Shown one piece after another: positions 42,075-51,472 of a DNA stretch of 64,000 bases. Origin of the DNA: Sphaerochaetaceae bacterium. Its GTDB lineage: Bacteria > Spirochaetota > Spirochaetia > Sphaerochaetales > Sphaerochaetaceae. The stretch is taken from positions 1-64,000 of the forward strand of contig JAQQAR010000080.1 of assembly GCA_028532765.1 (NCBI GenBank), written 5' to 3'. The translations under genes and the position numbers were made by a program. Below the pieces are notes generated by a model. The model made no database searches and was not told where the DNA came from. It was given only the letters and a program-made list of their open reading frames with translations. Each line of letters begins with the position of its first letter. Position 1 is the stretch's first letter.

Positions 42075-43985
42075 ATGAAACTTTTAGAACAGACACGCAT
42101 TGCAGGCATGAAATTGCGAAACCGCACATACATGGCACCGATGGGAACCCAGACAAACGCTGACGGTTCCTTCTCCGACAGATCCATTCGTTACTATGAA
42201 GAGCGCGCCAAGGGTGGTTTTGCACTCATTATTACTGGTGCAAATCAGGTTACCATGGAGTATGAAGCAAAGGCATGTAATGTACTTGGTACTGCAAAAA
42301 CATTCGAGCAGATGAATTTCCTTGCTCGACGTATCCATAATCATGGTGCAAAACTTTGTATCCAGCTTACCCCAGGATTGGGAAGAATGCAGTTCACCAC
42401 CGGTGATGTACGACCATACTCTGCAAGTGAAGTCGATTCATTCTGGTTTCCTGAAGTGAAATGCAAGGCTTTCAGCAAAGAAGATATCCAGTTCCTCGTC
42501 ACAAAGATGGCAGAAGGAGCTGCAACTGCCAAGAACGCTGGGGCAGATGCAGTCGAGCTACATGGATATGGTGGGTATTTGATGGACCAGTTCCAGTCAA
42601 CCCTCTGGAACAAGCGCACTGATGAATATGGTGGTAGCTTGGAAAACCGTATGCGTTTCTCAGTAGAGTGTGTGAAGGCAATTCGTCAGGCTGTAGGACC
42701 GAACTTCCCGATTCTTTACAAGTTCACCCCGTACCACGGAGTGGAAGGGGGTAGGGAGCTTGACGAAGGAACTGCAATGGCAAAGATACTTGAGGAAGCT
42801 GGTGTCGATGCACTCCATGTTGATGTTGGTTGTTATGAGGCTTGGTACAAGGCAATCAATACCGTTTATCAACCACCAATGGTACAATTGCCAGTTGCCG
42901 CAGAGATCAAGAAGCATGTAACGGTACCTGTACTGTCACAAGGAAAAATGCAGAATCCTGCAGATGCAGAAGCTGCCTTGCAGGATGGAAAAGCTGATAT
43001 GATCGGACTGGGGCATATGGCTATCGCTGACCCTTACTGGGTCCAGAAGGTCAAGAAACATGAAACCTACGACATTACTCCCTGTATCGGCTGTAATGAG
43101 TGTCTCTTCGCTGGTTTCAGTGGAAAGATTCTGCATTGTGCAGTGAACCCGCTTGCTTTCGCTGAGGATTATTATCCTGTCGGTAAAGATGATTCCAGCA
43201 AGCGTATCCTGGTCATCGGTGGTGGTCCTGGTGGTATTGTGGCTGCACTGACTGCAGAGCAGAGAGGCATGCAGGTAGAATTGTGGGAGAAACGTAACGT
43301 GCTTGGTGGATTGTTGCTTGCAGCAGGCGGACCACGCTTCAAGAAGGACGTGAAGGACTACGTCGACTACTTGGTTGGAAAACTGCACCGTAGTAGCGTG
43401 AAGGTTTCACTTATGAAGGACGGAACTCCTGAAGAAGTTCTTGCTGGCGGTTACGACAAGGTGATTTTCGCTACCGGAGCAACGCCCATTATGCCTCCGA
43501 TCAAGGGAATTGACCAGGATTGGGTAACGGGGCCAAATGACCTACTGACCAACAAGAAAACCTATGGAAAGAAGGTTGTTGTGGTTGGAGCTGGCTTGGT
43601 CGGATGTGAGACCGCCTGTCACTGTGCAGAGAAGGCAGATTCTGTAACCATGATCGAGATGCTCCCTGAGATTCTTGCAACCACAAGACACTGCAAGAAC
43701 AATGACCAGGCACTTCGTCAGTTGATCGAGGACTGCAAGGTGAAGAGTGTGACTTCTGCAAAGGTGCTCTCATTTGAAGATGGCAAGGTCATCTATGAGA
43801 AGGACGGCAAGAAACATACCCTTGAAGCCGATACCGTTGCAATTGCTGCTGGATACAAGGCAAATACAGAGTTGTATGATGCACTTTCTGACAAGGTCGA
43901 CTGTGCCTTGGTAGGGGATGCCGAGAATCCAGATAATATTCTCTCTGCAGTGCACCATGGATTCCACGCAGTTCGCTGTATCTAA
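42075..43985 (+). CDS. old-yellow-enzyme-type Fe-S flavoprotein (2,4-dienoyl-CoA/enoate reductase-like)
   Basis: This 636-residue oxidoreductase has three parts. Residues 1-330 are an FMN TIM barrel of the OYE type (MAPMGTQTNADG, HGYGGYLMDQFQSTLWNKRTDEYGGSLENRMRF). Residues 337-355 carry a 4Fe-4S cluster motif (CIGCNEC...C). The rest is a double Rossmann region for FAD and NAD(P)H (VIGGGPGGIVAA, VVVVGAGLVGCETACHCAE). The same layout occurs in 2,4-dienoyl-CoA reductase, trimethylamine dehydrogenase and bile-acid BaiCD/BaiH enzymes. The ATG at 42075 (MKLLEQTRI) follows GAGAGG. It is monocistronic and ends at the hairpin at 44011. The substrate is an unsaturated acid, thioester or related compound, but is not readable. 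Confidence 0.9.
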   Translation: MKLLEQTRIAGMKLRNRTYMAPMGTQTNADGSFSDRSIRYYEERAKGGFALIITGANQVTMEYEAKACNVLGTAKTFEQMNFLARRIHNHGAKLCIQLTPGLGRMQFTTGDVRPYSASEVDSFWFPEVKCKAFSKEDIQFLVTKMAEGAATAKNAGADAVELHGYGGYLMDQFQSTLWNKRTDEYGGSLENRMRFSVECVKAIRQAVGPNFPILYKFTPYHGVEGGRELDEGTAMAKILEEAGVDALHVDVGCYEAWYKAINTVYQPPMVQLPVAAEIKKHVTVPVLSQGKMQNPADAEAALQDGKADMIGLGHMAIADPYWVQKVKKHETYDITPCIGCNECLFAGFSGKILHCAVNPLAFAEDYYPVGKDDSSKRILVIGGGPGGIVAALTAEQRGMQVELWEKRNVLGGLLLAAGGPRFKKDVKDYVDYLVGKLHRSSVKVSLMKDGTPEEVLAGGYDKVIFATGATPIMPPIKGIDQDWVTGPNDLLTNKKTYGKKVVVVGAGLVGCETACHCAEKADSVTMIEMLPEILATTRHCKNNDQALRQLIEDCKVKSVTSAKVLSFEDGKVIYEKDGKKHTLEADTVAIAAGYKANTELYDALSDKVDCALVGDAENPDNILSAVHHGFHAVRCI

Positions 43986-44010
43986 TCCTTTCATACACAT
44001 ATTTCTCAAC

Positions 44011-44040
44011 AAGAGGGGGTGCTTTGCAGCACCTCCTCTT
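44011..44040 (+). terminator. terminator after the OYE-type gene
   Basis: The 13-bp arms AAGAGGGGGTGCT and AGCACCTCCTCTT (one G-T) close a short loop just downstream of the gene. The T tract is modest. Confidence 0.75.
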
Positions 44041-44116
44041 GTATTGAAGTAGGTAATTAGCACAAAAATATAGCGTTTGGAACAGAAAAATTCTTCATTC
44101 AAGAAAAAAATAACGA

Positions 44117-44161
44117 TTGCTAGTATGAATACTTGACACTAGCAACTATACATATTATTTT
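44117..44161 (+). promoter_or_regulatory. promoter with an overlapping TTGCTAGT operator
   Basis: TTGCTAGT (44117-44124) and ACTAGCAA (44138-44145) form an inverted repeat with half-site centres 21 bp apart. The perfect TTGACA -35 box (44133-44138) overlaps the right arm, and TATTTT (44156-44161) is a -10 at 17 bp. A bound dimer would mask the promoter of the gene at 44191. Confidence 0.7.
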
Positions 44162-44190
44162 TTCACCGTTCGTTACACGAGGAGTTATTA

Positions 44191-46191
44191 ATGAAGAATG
44201 TATTGATCATAGGCGGTGTTGCAGCTGGAGCAACGGCAGCAGCAAGAGCACGAAGACTAGATAATGATGTGAATATCACCCTCTTGGAGGCTGGAGCAGA
44301 TGTCTCGTTTGCAAACTGCGGCCTTCCTTATTATCTTGGACGGGATATTGAATACCGTTCTTCCTTGATTCTTGCAAGTGAAGAGACGTTTCATGAACAG
44401 TATCGCGTTAAGGTACATACCCATACAGAGGCGCTCGCTATAGACCGTGAAAAGAAGCAGGTCAGAGCAGTGAATAATGTTACTGGAGAGGAGCATGTGT
44501 TCCCCTACGACTCCCTGATTCTCGCCCAAGGTGGAAAGCCGGTCGTACCGCCTCTTCCAGGCGTGAATAAGGAACATGTGTTCCAACTATGGACCCTTGC
44601 AGATATGGACAGGATCGACCACTACATCAATGAGAAAGACCCTAAGAAAGCAGTAGTAGTTGGCGGTGGTTTCATAGGCCTGGAGATGGTTGAGGCACTC
44701 ACCAAGCGTGGGATTGCTGTAACACTGGTTGAGATGGCACCCCAGGTAATGCCCAACCTGGAAGGGGAGTTTGCAGGGTTTATCACGAAGGAACTATTGG
44801 ATTATGGTGTGAAGCTCAAACTGGGTAAATCAGTAGAGGCTATCGAAGATAAACAGGTACTCATCAACGACGGTACCTCCATTGATACCGATTTTGTTCT
44901 GCTTTCAGTAGGTGTGCGTCCTACCTTGCAACTTGCAAAGGATGCAGGCCTCGAGATGGGCACTTCCGGTGGTCTTAAGGTTAACGAGCATATGTGCACC
45001 AGTGATCCTTCCATCTTTGCTGCTGGGGATATGGTGGAGATCTCTCACAATATCCTTGGGAAAAATGTGAGGATGCCACTGGCAGGTCCTGCAAACAGAC
45101 AGGGAAGAATTGTTGGAGAGAATGCTCTTGGAGGGAACCGTACCTATAAAGGTGTTTCCGGTAGCTCGATCGTTAAGGTATTTGAGGCTATTGCTGGTTC
45201 TACAGGAATGAGTCTAAAGGCAGGTAGGGATGCAGGTCTCAGCGTTGATGCTGTGGTCGTGCACAAGGCCAGTCATACTGCTTATTACCCCGGGTCAGAG
45301 AAAGTGAGCTTGATGCTCGTGTTTGATAAAAAGACCAAGAAAGTACTTGGAGCCCAGGTCGCTGGACGGGTAGGGATAGATAAGAGAATCGATGTTATCG
45401 CAACTGCTATTGCAGGTGGACTGACACTTGATGATCTTGCTGAACTCGACTTGGCGTATGCTCCTCCGTTCAACTCACCGAATGGGCCAGTCAATATGGC
45501 AGCTTTTACCGCAATCAACCATACCAGTGGGTTCAGTCCTTCTATCCTTGCACAGGATTTTGAACACTTTGTCATGGAACAGCAGCCTATTGCAATCGAC
45601 CTTCGTGATCCGATCAGCTATGGAAAAGCCAATCTACGTGGGACCAACAACTTGAGCCAGGATATGATCAGGGAGAATCTGGACAAGATTCCCAAGGAGA
45701 ATCCAATCATCCTTATCAGTGATGATGGGCAGAAGGGTCACGTAGTACTGAGAATGCTCAAGGGTGCAGGGTTCGACCGTGTGTTTAACGTGAGTGGTGG
45801 CTACATCAGTCTAGAGCGACATGCCAGAGCTATTGGTTTCCAGTATCTACAGGTAGGAAAGTTCCCGATCGTAAAGAAATCTGTAGAGGATTCCAAGGAG
45901 ACAAAGAGTGAAGAAGCTGATGAGTCTGAAGCGCTTGCTTCTGAAGGACCAATCATCCTGGATGTCCGTACTCCTATGGAATTTGAAATGGGTGCATACC
46001 CAGGAGCAATCAATGTTGGACTCGATTCCCTACAGGAGTGGGCTGAAGGAATAGAAGATAAAGATCGAGAGATCATCATCTATTGTGCTTCAGGAGCCCG
46101 ATCCAGCTATGGCATGCGTATCCTTAACCAGATGGGATTCACCAATGTGGAAAATGGTGGTGGTCTGCATAATATGATGGCGAGGGGTTAA
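44191..46191 (+). CDS. CoA-disulfide-reductase-like flavoprotein with two rhodanese domains
   Basis: This is a 666-residue enzyme. Residues 1-450 match the NAD(P)H CoA-disulfide reductase/NADH-peroxidase-like family: LIIGGVAAGATAAARARRL, active-site Cys43 in FANCGLPYY, the second Rossmann VVGGGFIGLEMVEAL and the AAGDMVE FAD site. The next domain (about 468-565, PIAIDLRDPISYGKA...ILISDDGQKGHVVLRMLKGAGF...SGGY) has the rhodanese fold with the catalytic cysteine replaced. The last domain (about 585-665, ILDVRTPMEFEMGAYPGAINV...IIYCASGARSSYGM) is an intact rhodanese with its cysteine. It should reduce CoA-disulfides, persulfides or polysulfides and move sulfane sulfur. GAGGAG precedes the ATG. 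Confidence 0.9.
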   Translation: MKNVLIIGGVAAGATAAARARRLDNDVNITLLEAGADVSFANCGLPYYLGRDIEYRSSLILASEETFHEQYRVKVHTHTEALAIDREKKQVRAVNNVTGEEHVFPYDSLILAQGGKPVVPPLPGVNKEHVFQLWTLADMDRIDHYINEKDPKKAVVVGGGFIGLEMVEALTKRGIAVTLVEMAPQVMPNLEGEFAGFITKELLDYGVKLKLGKSVEAIEDKQVLINDGTSIDTDFVLLSVGVRPTLQLAKDAGLEMGTSGGLKVNEHMCTSDPSIFAAGDMVEISHNILGKNVRMPLAGPANRQGRIVGENALGGNRTYKGVSGSSIVKVFEAIAGSTGMSLKAGRDAGLSVDAVVVHKASHTAYYPGSEKVSLMLVFDKKTKKVLGAQVAGRVGIDKRIDVIATAIAGGLTLDDLAELDLAYAPPFNSPNGPVNMAAFTAINHTSGFSPSILAQDFEHFVMEQQPIAIDLRDPISYGKANLRGTNNLSQDMIRENLDKIPKENPIILISDDGQKGHVVLRMLKGAGFDRVFNVSGGYISLERHARAIGFQYLQVGKFPIVKKSVEDSKETKSEEADESEALASEGPIILDVRTPMEFEMGAYPGAINVGLDSLQEWAEGIEDKDREIIIYCASGARSSYGMRILNQMGFTNVENGGGLHNMMARG

Positions 46192-46208
46192 TCGTTCTGC
46201 TTATAAGC

Positions 46209-46245
46209 AAGCCGGGCTTTTCTGATGAACAGGAATGCCCGGTTT
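46209..46245 (+). terminator. terminator after the CoA-disulfide reductase-like gene
   Basis: CCGGGC and GCCCGG (46212-46217, 46237-46242), extended outward by A-T and G-T pairs, are followed by TTTTACTTT. Confidence 0.75.
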
Positions 46246-46288
46246 TACTTTCTATACCAAGTCTCCTATGTATGGTATATTGCCTTTC

Positions 46289-47551
46289 ATGAAAACCATG
46301 AGAAATATTCTAATCCTTGGCTTTGGTCTTATACTTGGGCTTCTTTCTTCTTGTGCTTCGACACAACTATCCAGTGATATAGATATGTCTGACCCCAGAA
46401 GAGAGGACCTACAGCTCCTTATGACTACCCTTGAGCATAATCATCCTGATCTGTATAGCGTGACCAAGGAAAAAGCTTTCAAGACATTGTATGATGAAAT
46501 ACTGGTATCGGCTCCCCAAATGGAAGATATTGAATTCTATTTTGCCGTACGTGAAATCGTTGCCCAGGTAGGTGATTCCCATACGATGGTTGGATTTCCC
46601 AAGGATATCGCTGCAAGCTTGCATGCGCTTCCTATCCAGATTGCATATATCGACAATGCATGGCGCCTGATTGTGGTAGAGAAGAGCCAAGAGCCAATGC
46701 TTGGTTCTGAGGTGCTCAGCCTCAATGGCGTATCGATTGAGCAGATAATGGAAAAGGCAGAACCGCTGGTTGGATATGACAATCAGGTTTGGTTCAGCCA
46801 AAATGTTTCCCAGCTTCTTAACGTTGCAGAGTTCTACTCATATCTGGGGATAGCTGAGAATCCCAGTGATCCAATAACGCTTACCATCGACCATCGCACT
46901 TGTCAGAATGTCTCTTCATCTTCAATCACACCAATTTCAATCACTGAGTTTTACCAGAAAGAGTTCGTGACCCTGTATGACAATCCTTCCCGTACCGGTA
47001 GTGCGCGTGTCTACTACCGAACTGAATTTCTTGACACTCAAGAAGATATACTCTTCATACAATACAATGTCTGTGCCTCAGACCCTGCTTTCCCTATAGA
47101 TGCCTTCATTGAGGAGACCTTGGCCCTTGTATCCTCCAAGAAACCTGCCAAGATTATCGTTGATCTCAGATATAATGGAGGAGGCGATTCAAGTTTGTTT
47201 GAACCCATGATTGATGGATTGGCAACGTATCAGAAAACACAGGGATTTTCACTGGATGTGTTGATTGGAGAGCGTACATTCTCTTCAGCTTTGATGAATG
47301 CAGTACAACTCAAGCAGCACTCAAACGCAACGCTTGTGGGAACACCCACGGGAGGGAGCGTGAATCACTTTGGAGAGGTGAAGTCCTTCACCCTTCCCAA
47401 CAGTGGGATTCCCGTGCAGTACTCAACAAAGTTCTTTGTCATGGACAAGTCACACCAGGGTGGTTCCCTTCAGCCAGATGTATTCGTTACTCCTACTGTT
47501 GAGGATTTGCTCTCTGGAGTTGATACCGTGGTTCAGACACGTATTAAATGA
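46289..47551 (+). CDS. S41-family peptidase lipoprotein
   Basis: This 420-residue exported protein has a lipobox (LGLLSSCAS) after a hydrophobic segment, then a C-terminal-processing-peptidase fold. The S41 core is visible as KIIVDLRYNGGGDSSLFEPMIDGL, the nucleophile in TFSSALMNAVQLK and a lysine in the VKSFTLPNSGIPVQYSTKFF stretch. The N-terminal tricorn-like half holds REIVAQVGDSHTMVGFP. A PDZ domain is not clear. It would process extracytoplasmic proteins or peptides. The true start may be the ATG at 46289 or 46298; both have weak ribosome sites. It is a single gene. Substrate unknown. Confidence 0.82.
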   Translation: MKTMRNILILGFGLILGLLSSCASTQLSSDIDMSDPRREDLQLLMTTLEHNHPDLYSVTKEKAFKTLYDEILVSAPQMEDIEFYFAVREIVAQVGDSHTMVGFPKDIAASLHALPIQIAYIDNAWRLIVVEKSQEPMLGSEVLSLNGVSIEQIMEKAEPLVGYDNQVWFSQNVSQLLNVAEFYSYLGIAENPSDPITLTIDHRTCQNVSSSSITPISITEFYQKEFVTLYDNPSRTGSARVYYRTEFLDTQEDILFIQYNVCASDPAFPIDAFIEETLALVSSKKPAKIIVDLRYNGGGDSSLFEPMIDGLATYQKTQGFSLDVLIGERTFSSALMNAVQLKQHSNATLVGTPTGGSVNHFGEVKSFTLPNSGIPVQYSTKFFVMDKSHQGGSLQPDVFVTPTVEDLLSGVDTVVQTRIK

Positions 47552-47709
47552 TCAGGAAAGAGCATAGAAGTGTAGGAAATGCTCTTTTTCTGGTCGTCTA
47601 CGAACATATACTGAGAAGGTTTTTCCCAAATTCAGACAATCTTCCGATAGGATACACAACGCAATGCTCCTTACACTGCTGATGAAAATCAACAACGAGG
47701 AGCATTTTT

Positions 47710-48568
47710 ATGCACAAAAGAACAAAACGACTTATTCCTATTGCAAACATTCTCATTGCATCCCTTCTGATCATTTCATCCTGTACTCATACAGCGACTA
47801 TACGTGATCAAGCAGGCAATAGGCTGGAGTTGGAAGTAGATAGCAGGGAACGTGTATCGATCAATGGTACAAAACAGGCCATCTATTTGGCAGGAGAGAA
47901 AAGAGACAATCTTTCTCCTTGGGCACTCCTGGGGTGGTTTTCTGGGTTCTCTTGCAGCTGTAGAGCGACCTGATCTATTCCATGCCTTCATTGCTGCCTC
48001 CCCACATATCAACTCTACTGAGAACGACACCATAGGATACAGAATGATATTGGAGGGTGCGAGGAGAAGAGGAGATACAAAAACAATCCAGACACTTGAG
48101 GAGATTGGATTACCTCCTTACGAAAAGATTGATAAAGAGGGAAATCTGGTAGGAGACGGGCAAGCCTATTATGCGTTACTTTCACGCCTTTATTCATACA
48201 GTCCCAGTGCTCCAAGTGATCATGGTTTTCGCTCAGAGAAAATGTTTCTTGCACCTGAGCACTCTTTTTTCTCTAAAATAAATCTGGTCAGAGGGGTGGT
48301 CCGTGGGACAAAGACTGTCTACCCAAAGATACGGCATAGAAGTCTGGAAGAGGAAGCCAATTGATTCACCATACCACTGTTTGTAATCAACGCGGCATAC
48401 GATATGACGTGCGTTTCAAGTATCACCGAGCGTTGGTATGAAAGCGTCGAAGCACCTGAAAAAAAGATGCTATGGTTGGAACATTCAGGACATAACGGAA
48501 TATACACAGAGAGTGAAGCGTTCACGGAATTCATGAAGGAGTCTGTGATACAGGTACTACCTGAATAA
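47710..48568 (+). pseudogene. decayed alpha/beta-hydrolase lipoprotein (frameshift, deletion, nonsense)
   Basis: The first frame (47710 to about 47905) starts after GAGGAG and encodes a lipoprotein signal (LIASLLIISSCTHT) plus ATIRDQAGNRLELE...INGTKQAIYLAGEKRDN, the usual start of an exported proline-iminopeptidase-like hydrolase. The next recognisable part is in another frame and already at the nucleophile: IFLLGHSWGGFLGSLAAVERPDLFHAFIAASPHIN. The block between them that should hold HGGPG is missing, so there was an internal deletion with a frame change. Reading on, a TGA at 48362-48364 interrupts the same frame, after which FTIPLFVINAAYDMTC...WLEHSGHNG (catalytic Asp and His) continues to TAA at 48566-48568. 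The whole is a clear pseudogene of a complete hydrolase. Confidence 0.88.
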
Positions 48569-48604
48569 GTAAGGACCATTGTATTTCATATTCTCAAGAT
48601 GAAT

Positions 48605-48630
48605 GATGACCGGAGAGAACTCCGGTCATC
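48605..48630. terminator. terminator for the 940-aa lipoprotein gene
   Basis: A perfect 11-bp stem (GATGACCGGAG / CTCCGGTCATC) with an AGAA tetraloop lies 20 bp after the minus-strand stop and between convergent features. Confidence 0.8.
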
Positions 48631-48649
48631 ACATGAAAAAGATTGAATG

Positions 48650-51472
48650 TCAGTCTGCCAAGAGAATAAGGGCATCATGGGCCTTGATCGTGACATCCCC
48701 ACTAACCATCTGGCCGTTGTTGGTAACTGTATCCAATCTGCCTTTGATGTGTCTGGGATTTGTCCTGTTCAAAGGTCCCTTGATATCCCTTAATGATACC
48801 GTTTTATCCTCATTGGTAGCATTGACTATGACAATGCCATGCTCAAAATCCCTTCTGTAGAGTCCACTATCGCTCCTGCTGATCTTCACATTGGACACTT
48901 CCACGATTCCTTGCTTGCCTATATTGAGCATACAGCTCATGAGTTGTTTGGCGGGTACGGTAGTGTGGAAAGTCACATGACCGGAGGAGCCTTGTAAAAC
49001 AGAGGAAAGAGGGTAGTAGTCTATCCAAGTGTTGTCCAGTGAGACATTGAGCGTTGGATTGGAAGTTGATGTTTCCAAGATTTTCCAATCTAACTCAATG
49101 GTATATTGCTTACTTTCCGTTTCCTTGGTTTTTTGTTTGAAGAGATCAATGTACTTGGTTCTTCGGTTCCCCAGCATTATGGGCTCAGAGATGCTAAATA
49201 CCACCTCCTCATTGCTGGATAGGTGTTCCGTATCTGCCAAGGCTTTTCCAAGCCAACCTTTCCCGGAGATATCATCAGTACTTCGACCTTGGGGAGTGAC
49301 CAGAAGCTCGTCGAAGAAGAAGGGAGCACTACGACCATCTACCAAGTCATACTCATAGAAGGAATCGGTCAAAAGTGCAGTCCCCAGTGCAAACCGATTA
49401 AGCGGGTAATCGGATTCGAGTGGCTCACGTTTTCCATCGGTAAACTCTAGAGGAGTTGCCTCCAGAAGAATTATTGCTGGGTCAAGAAGCATGTCTTCCA
49501 ATTCCCATATATGGTTTACCAGATGACTCCATTGTGCTTCTCCAAACCACTCTTTTTTCCCATCTTTATGATACCAGCCCCAGTTGAAATTTCGTATTGT
49601 CACCCCATTGCAGAAAGGGGCAAGAATAGGATCGATCAGATGTCCTGGAATAAGTAATGTATTCGCTCCAGCTTTTTCTCTGAGAGATCTGATCATTGTC
49701 AGAGAAGAAGCAACTGTCATTTCATGGATCCAAGGAGGGGTCTCATCCTTTTTCTGGTTTACATTATAGTCGGCGTCCACCTTGGTTTTATAGCTAATCC
49801 CCTTAATCAAATCGTTACCACGATCCAGGAGTTGATGAAGGTACACCCCATCCCAAGTACCGTCTTCAACGTGAAGATCGAACATGGTTTCCTTCCAGTA
49901 ATCAAGGTAGGTTTGCCCGCTACTGTTTGGGGGACAGAAGGGTGATATATTCAACAACAATGTATCGACGCCATCCGTGTCGTTGATTCTCTTCCCTTTT
50001 ACTGTGGTGAGGATCCAATCCGGATTAATGCCACGGATGAAAGAAATTTCAGCATTGGCAAGCTCGTTGGTCATTTGCTCCTGCATGTATTCATCACCTT
50101 CCCAGAACGTATGTGTGGTTACCGAGGGAAGAAGAAGAATCGAAGGATTCTGCGTACGCATCCTTACCGCAAATGCGGGATCATTGGTGCTGGTAATCTC
50201 ATGCAGAGCGAGCAGAACATCGTTGTATGCCAATTTCTTTTCAAGTTCGAAGAGACTCATCCATGGAGTTTCCCCCTGGGCGGATCCACTTCCATCAGAA
50301 GCGACCCATTCACCATATGCTGTAAAGAAATCACCAAGGCGAGGATATACTGCCTGCAAGGCAGGTATTTCAGGGGCAGGTTGTACCGGTATCTGTTTCG
50401 ATAGCTTGATATTGGTGAATTCCATCTCTACATCATCATGGATTCCCAACTCCAATATATAGGTGCCATCCATTGTTCCTGTTTTCACTGCACCTGTATA
50501 GTGTCCTTCTTGCACATTATATGCAGGTACATTGAGCATGCCACGATCTGTGGCGGTATCAGACTCGAGGAAAAGTCGTACCCAGCCAAGATGTTCCCGG
50601 TTATTAATATTCTTGTTCACCTTGTAGTCAAATTCAAAGAGAATGATACTATCCTTGGGTATGGTCATTACCTCAGGGTTAGTCCAGACCCTTGAGAATC
50701 CTTTGGTGAAGATACTGGAACCGTCTTCTATGATAGTACTCGGTTTGATTGAGAAATTTCCTTCACCTCGAAGGAAAAGTGAATGACCGTGTCTCACGGC
50801 GTCCCCATGTTCCTCTGCGACAACCTTTCCAGTTTCTAAGTCAGTTATCACAATATCACGAACAGCAATGGAACCTTTCCTGACAATATTCATAAGGAGT
50901 ATGTAGTCAGGATAGTTCTTAAGTCGTGCAGTGAAAGATGCTTCTCCTTGGCTGCCCTCGGATTCTGTAATGAAGATACTGTCACCTACCCAGTCGTTTC
51001 GAGAGGCCCCGGTATCAGAGTAGAAGATTACCTCGAATCCTTTGTCTGGGGTTTCCAGTACCTTATACGTGAATTTTACTTCATAGAGCCCATTTGCTTT
51101 GAGTTGTATAGCCTCGAGGTCAGTGGAATAATATTGCCGATAATCACGTTCTCCTTGTGACCTCCCCACAATCCAGTAGTCTTCAGGGTCACTGGGAAAA
51201 AGGCCTGCCTCTTGTAGCAGAAAACCTGGGGTAGGGGCACGCATGATAGTAGAGAAAGTCTCAACTCCCAAGAGTTCGTATTCCCGTCCATATCCTTGAA
51301 CGGATTCGGGGACGGAAAGTGGCATTGTCTCCAGTTCCTGAAAGGATGGAGAGTACGACAGTGCTTCAATTGTTTCTTGTTGTGTGTGTGAGCAGGAAAT
51401 GGAGAGCAGCATTAACAACAGGACGAAGCCAATAAGAAAGGGACGTATCCCTTTTCTGGCGTTGCGGTCCAT
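48650..51472 (-). CDS. large lipoprotein with a GHL15-like putative glycosidase core
   Basis: This 940-residue lipoprotein (lipobox LLSISCS) has three regions. The N-terminal 360 residues look like two beta-sandwich, carbohydrate-binding-like domains, each with a strand rich in LFFE/ILFEFDYKV. The middle (about 370-700) reads like a TIM-barrel glycoside hydrolase of the uncharacterised GHL15 type: LLALHEITSTNDPAFA, FIRGINPDWILTTVKG, DGTWDGVYLHQL and NTLLIPGHLIDPI...CNGVTIRNFNWGWY. A final beta domain follows. I infer surface attachment to, or cleavage of, a polysaccharide. No catalytic pair is proved. GGAG precedes the ATG at 51472. It is a single gene. Confidence 0.7.
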   Translation of the reverse strand: MDRNARKGIRPFLIGFVLLLMLLSISCSHTQQETIEALSYSPSFQELETMPLSVPESVQGYGREYELLGVETFSTIMRAPTPGFLLQEAGLFPSDPEDYWIVGRSQGERDYRQYYSTDLEAIQLKANGLYEVKFTYKVLETPDKGFEVIFYSDTGASRNDWVGDSIFITESEGSQGEASFTARLKNYPDYILLMNIVRKGSIAVRDIVITDLETGKVVAEEHGDAVRHGHSLFLRGEGNFSIKPSTIIEDGSSIFTKGFSRVWTNPEVMTIPKDSIILFEFDYKVNKNINNREHLGWVRLFLESDTATDRGMLNVPAYNVQEGHYTGAVKTGTMDGTYILELGIHDDVEMEFTNIKLSKQIPVQPAPEIPALQAVYPRLGDFFTAYGEWVASDGSGSAQGETPWMSLFELEKKLAYNDVLLALHEITSTNDPAFAVRMRTQNPSILLLPSVTTHTFWEGDEYMQEQMTNELANAEISFIRGINPDWILTTVKGKRINDTDGVDTLLLNISPFCPPNSSGQTYLDYWKETMFDLHVEDGTWDGVYLHQLLDRGNDLIKGISYKTKVDADYNVNQKKDETPPWIHEMTVASSLTMIRSLREKAGANTLLIPGHLIDPILAPFCNGVTIRNFNWGWYHKDGKKEWFGEAQWSHLVNHIWELEDMLLDPAIILLEATPLEFTDGKREPLESDYPLNRFALGTALLTDSFYEYDLVDGRSAPFFFDELLVTPQGRSTDDISGKGWLGKALADTEHLSSNEEVVFSISEPIMLGNRRTKYIDLFKQKTKETESKQYTIELDWKILETSTSNPTLNVSLDNTWIDYYPLSSVLQGSSGHVTFHTTVPAKQLMSCMLNIGKQGIVEVSNVKISRSDSGLYRRDFEHGIVIVNATNEDKTVSLRDIKGPLNRTNPRHIKGRLDTVTNNGQMVSGDVTIKAHDALILLAD

